The notes under the pieces: generated by a model
Told to the model about the DNA's origin: nothing
Seen by the model: the letters and a program-made list of their open reading frames with translations, nothing else
Databases searched by the model: none
Position numbers and translations under genes: made by a program
NCBI RefSeq assembly: GCF_000022025.1
Contig: NC_011886.1
Span: 4,071,209 to 4,135,208, forward strand
DNA: 64,000 nt
Direction: 5' to 3'
DNA from: Pseudarthrobacter chlorophenolicus A6
GTDB taxonomy: Bacteria > Actinomycetota > Actinomycetes > Actinomycetales > Micrococcaceae
In this document: piece after piece, positions 62,535-64,000 of the stretch
Layout of the letters: every line of letters starts with the position of its first letter
How positions within the stretch are numbered: position 1 is the first letter of the stretch

Positions 62535-63413
62535 TCATTGCCGGCGACTCAGAACCTGCAAGACCTGCGACACCATGGCAGCGGGATGGAACACCACATC
62601 CGAGTAGTAATACCGCAGGGCCGTATATCCCTGGCGAATGGATTCATTGTTGCGCCGATGGTCCTTCTGAACCTGTTTCCACTCAGCGTGGTGCCGGCCG
62701 TCCAGTTCCACCACCAGCCAGCCATCCAGCAGCAGGTCAACGTATCCCACCCGCTCCAGATAGACCTGGGTTTCAACCCGGATGCCGGCCCGCCGGAAAT
62801 ACGTCCGGGCCAGAGTTTCCAGCAGTGAGTCGGCTCCCGTGTCCACCCACTCCAAGACTGCTCTCGCCTTACCGTTTCGCTTCCCCGGCAAACGCTGGAG
62901 CAGGAACTCAAGGGTCATGTCACCGCGGTTCACTGCGCACTCCACCATGACCAGGGACTCGGCAAACGGTAAGCACCGCAAGGCGTGGATCAGCACGTCG
63001 GCCAGCGCTGCCACCGGCTGATAAGACGCCGGTGGCAGGAGCAGCCCTGCGTGGTGAACAGCTCCGCCGGAGACAGACTCCCGGCGACGGTGATAGACGT
63101 GGCGCAGCCCATCCGTGGGCAGTGTCCACAGACCGTAGGCCGCAGCAGCACTTGAACAGGTCAAGACCTCGCGGTTCCGCAGTGCGGCCACTAGATGCGG
63201 AGAGGCGGTTGGCAGCGCATACAGTCCGCGGTCGGGCTGTACCAGCCCTGCCCGGACGGCCCGGCGGAGGGAAGCGTCGTTTACCCCCAACCTTGCCAGT
63301 GCGGGCCTTCGGGCTGCCCCTCCGCAAATTTCCAGCGCCTTGTGCACGTCCATGCGGCCATGCTGGCTCTCCCCCAACCATCCATGCAGCTCCCGGCGGG
63401 CGTATGTGGACAA
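62535..63413 (-). CDS. AbiEi-like / DUF559 endonuclease-fold protein
   Basis: 292 aa. The N-terminal half resembles AbiEi antitoxin domains (winged HTH around ARLGVNDASLRRAVRAGLVQ, then GLYALPTASP). The C-terminal half is a DUF559/Vsr-like restriction-endonuclease fold: YVDLLLDGWLVVELDGRHHA near 223, with Asp/Glu-x-Asp character, then a KDHRRNNESIRQGYTALRYY helix-strand. Widespread and often multi-copy in actinobacteria, function unknown. No cognate AbiEii toxin is adjacent. MDVHKALEICGG at 63353 is an alternative start. Confidence 0.8.
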   Translation of the reverse strand: MSTYARRELHGWLGESQHGRMDVHKALEICGGAARRPALARLGVNDASLRRAVRAGLVQPDRGLYALPTASPHLVAALRNREVLTCSSAAAAYGLWTLPTDGLRHVYHRRRESVSGGAVHHAGLLLPPASYQPVAALADVLIHALRCLPFAESLVMVECAVNRGDMTLEFLLQRLPGKRNGKARAVLEWVDTGADSLLETLARTYFRRAGIRVETQVYLERVGYVDLLLDGWLVVELDGRHHAEWKQVQKDHRRNNESIRQGYTALRYYYSDVVFHPAAMVSQVLQVLSRRQ

Positions 63414-63512
63414 CGGTGCGCGTTGGACCGCGTCACGGACAGCATGCTTTTGCGCCCTACACCTGCTGCAATCCCCGGAATTCCGCGGGAGATACGTTCC
63501 CGTGGACGCAAA

Positions 63513-63552
63513 AGGCTGCCGCCCGTGACGGTGGCGTCACGGGCGGCAGCCT
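63513..63552 (-). terminator. Intrinsic terminator of the right-edge gene
   Basis: Perfect 18-base arms (63513-63530, 63535-63552) around a GTGG loop; on the minus strand the stem is followed by TTTT, 24 bases past the stop of the edge gene. Confidence 0.85.
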
Positions 63553-63576
63553 GGAACTACGTGCGGCGGCGGCGCG

Positions 63577-64000
63577 TCAGTCCATTCCGCGGAGGTCCAG
63601 GACCAGTTCGGTGTCGCCGTCGGCCTGCAGCAGCACCGGGATGCCCCAGTCCTGCTGGTACAGGTGGCAGGCGGCGTGGTCCGGGATCTCGCCGTCCTCG
63701 GTCTCCGGCCCGTCGCAGGCTGCGGCACGGGCGGTAATGTGGAGCACTCCCTCGGGAACGTCCGGGGACAGCTCCAGCGTCCGCAGCAGCCCCACGGAGG
63801 TTCCGCCGCCGGACACCAGCAGCTCCGGCGGGGTGGAGGAGATCTTCAGCTGGGTGGGGTCGCCCCAGCGGTCGTCGAGCTTCTGCCCGGTGGGGGCGGT
63901 GAAGCGGACGGCCAATTCCAGCGGGCCGGGCGCCACGGGGCTCTTGGGACGCTGTGTCTGCGACGCGCCCTCGTCCACCTGCTGGGCTTCCTTGGGAATG
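63577..64000 (-). CDS. C-terminal part of an NHL-repeat thioredoxin-family protein (5' end outside window)
   Basis: The minus-strand frame is open to base 64000, so the GTG at 63978 is internal and the gene is cut. The visible ~140 residues hold LDDRWGDPTQLKISSTPPEL and the conserved ACHLYQQDWGIPVLL near the end, which I recognise as the C terminus of NHL-domain thiol-disulfide-isomerase-like proteins. Those proteins have an N-terminal thioredoxin domain and NHL propeller, not visible here. Confidence 0.65.
   Translation of the reverse strand, partial: IPKEAQQVDEGASQTQRPKSPVAPGPLELAVRFTAPTGQKLDDRWGDPTQLKISSTPPELLVSGGGTSVGLLRTLELSPDVPEGVLHITARAAACDGPETEDGEIPDHAACHLYQQDWGIPVLLQADGDTELVLDLRGMD

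Overview
The window is about two-thirds G+C, almost fully coding, and carries actinobacterial families throughout: a bifunctional-type dCTP deaminase, a PutA with a separate LysR regulator, an OtsB-like/GH15 fusion, a DUF853 HerA-like ATPase and an AbiEi/DUF559 protein. Gene content and protein style fit a soil Micrococcaceae of the Arthrobacter/Pseudarthrobacter group. That assignment is inference from gene families; there is no rRNA in the window. One tRNA (Gly, CCC) is present. I see no phage, transposase, integrase or CRISPR array.

Layout. 0-10.7 kb holds housekeeping and stress genes: a two-part CPA2 cation/proton antiporter, dcd, a secreted CAP/FG-GAP protein, an SRPBCC protein, tRNA-Gly, a tiny lysine-rich protein overlapping an N5-(carboxyethyl)ornithine synthase-like enzyme, an M20 amidohydrolase, and a divergent MFS exporter/LysR pair. 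10.7-17.1 kb is a proline module: putA, an APC permease and a LysR regulator, with a promoter element shared by putA and the permease. 17.1-27 kb holds panD, an AEC transporter, a SolA-like amine oxidase, a DHA2 exporter, the OtsB-like/GH15 fusion, an LLM oxidoreductase, an aldo/keto reductase and a DJ-1-like protein.

27-38.8 kb is a choline and glycine betaine catabolism block. A TetR/BetI-type regulator and a paired palindromic operator precede betaine aldehyde dehydrogenase, choline dehydrogenase and an APC permease. A second operon encodes a Rieske oxygenase and its reductase (glycine betaine demethylation) and a glutathione-independent formaldehyde dehydrogenase that would remove the released formaldehyde.

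38.9-48.95 kb is the most novel-looking part. It is a LacI-controlled catabolic cluster of 11 genes: an MHS-type transporter, two xylose-isomerase-like TIM barrels, two Gfo/Idh/MocA dehydrogenases, two SDRs, a VOC protein, a P-loop kinase-like protein and a KDPG-type aldolase. Two promoters share one architecture (TTGACA-N17-TAnnnT followed by two end-to-end LacI operators on a 13-bp period). The substrate is unknown; a sugar acid, cyclitol or glycoside oxidised and cleaved through a 2-keto-3-deoxy intermediate is my inference.

49.1-59.4 kb is a seven-gene operon (polar amino acid ABC importer, three flavin-dependent LLM monooxygenases, DUF1684) facing a FAD/NAD(P)-binding protein and a GNAT acetyltransferase. 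It resembles the Bacillus yxe/ytm loci that recycle sulfur from modified cysteines. 59.4-64 kb carries a HerA-like ATPase, a membrane-anchored protein of unknown function, an AbiEi/DUF559 protein and the 3' end of an NHL/thioredoxin-family gene cut by the window edge.
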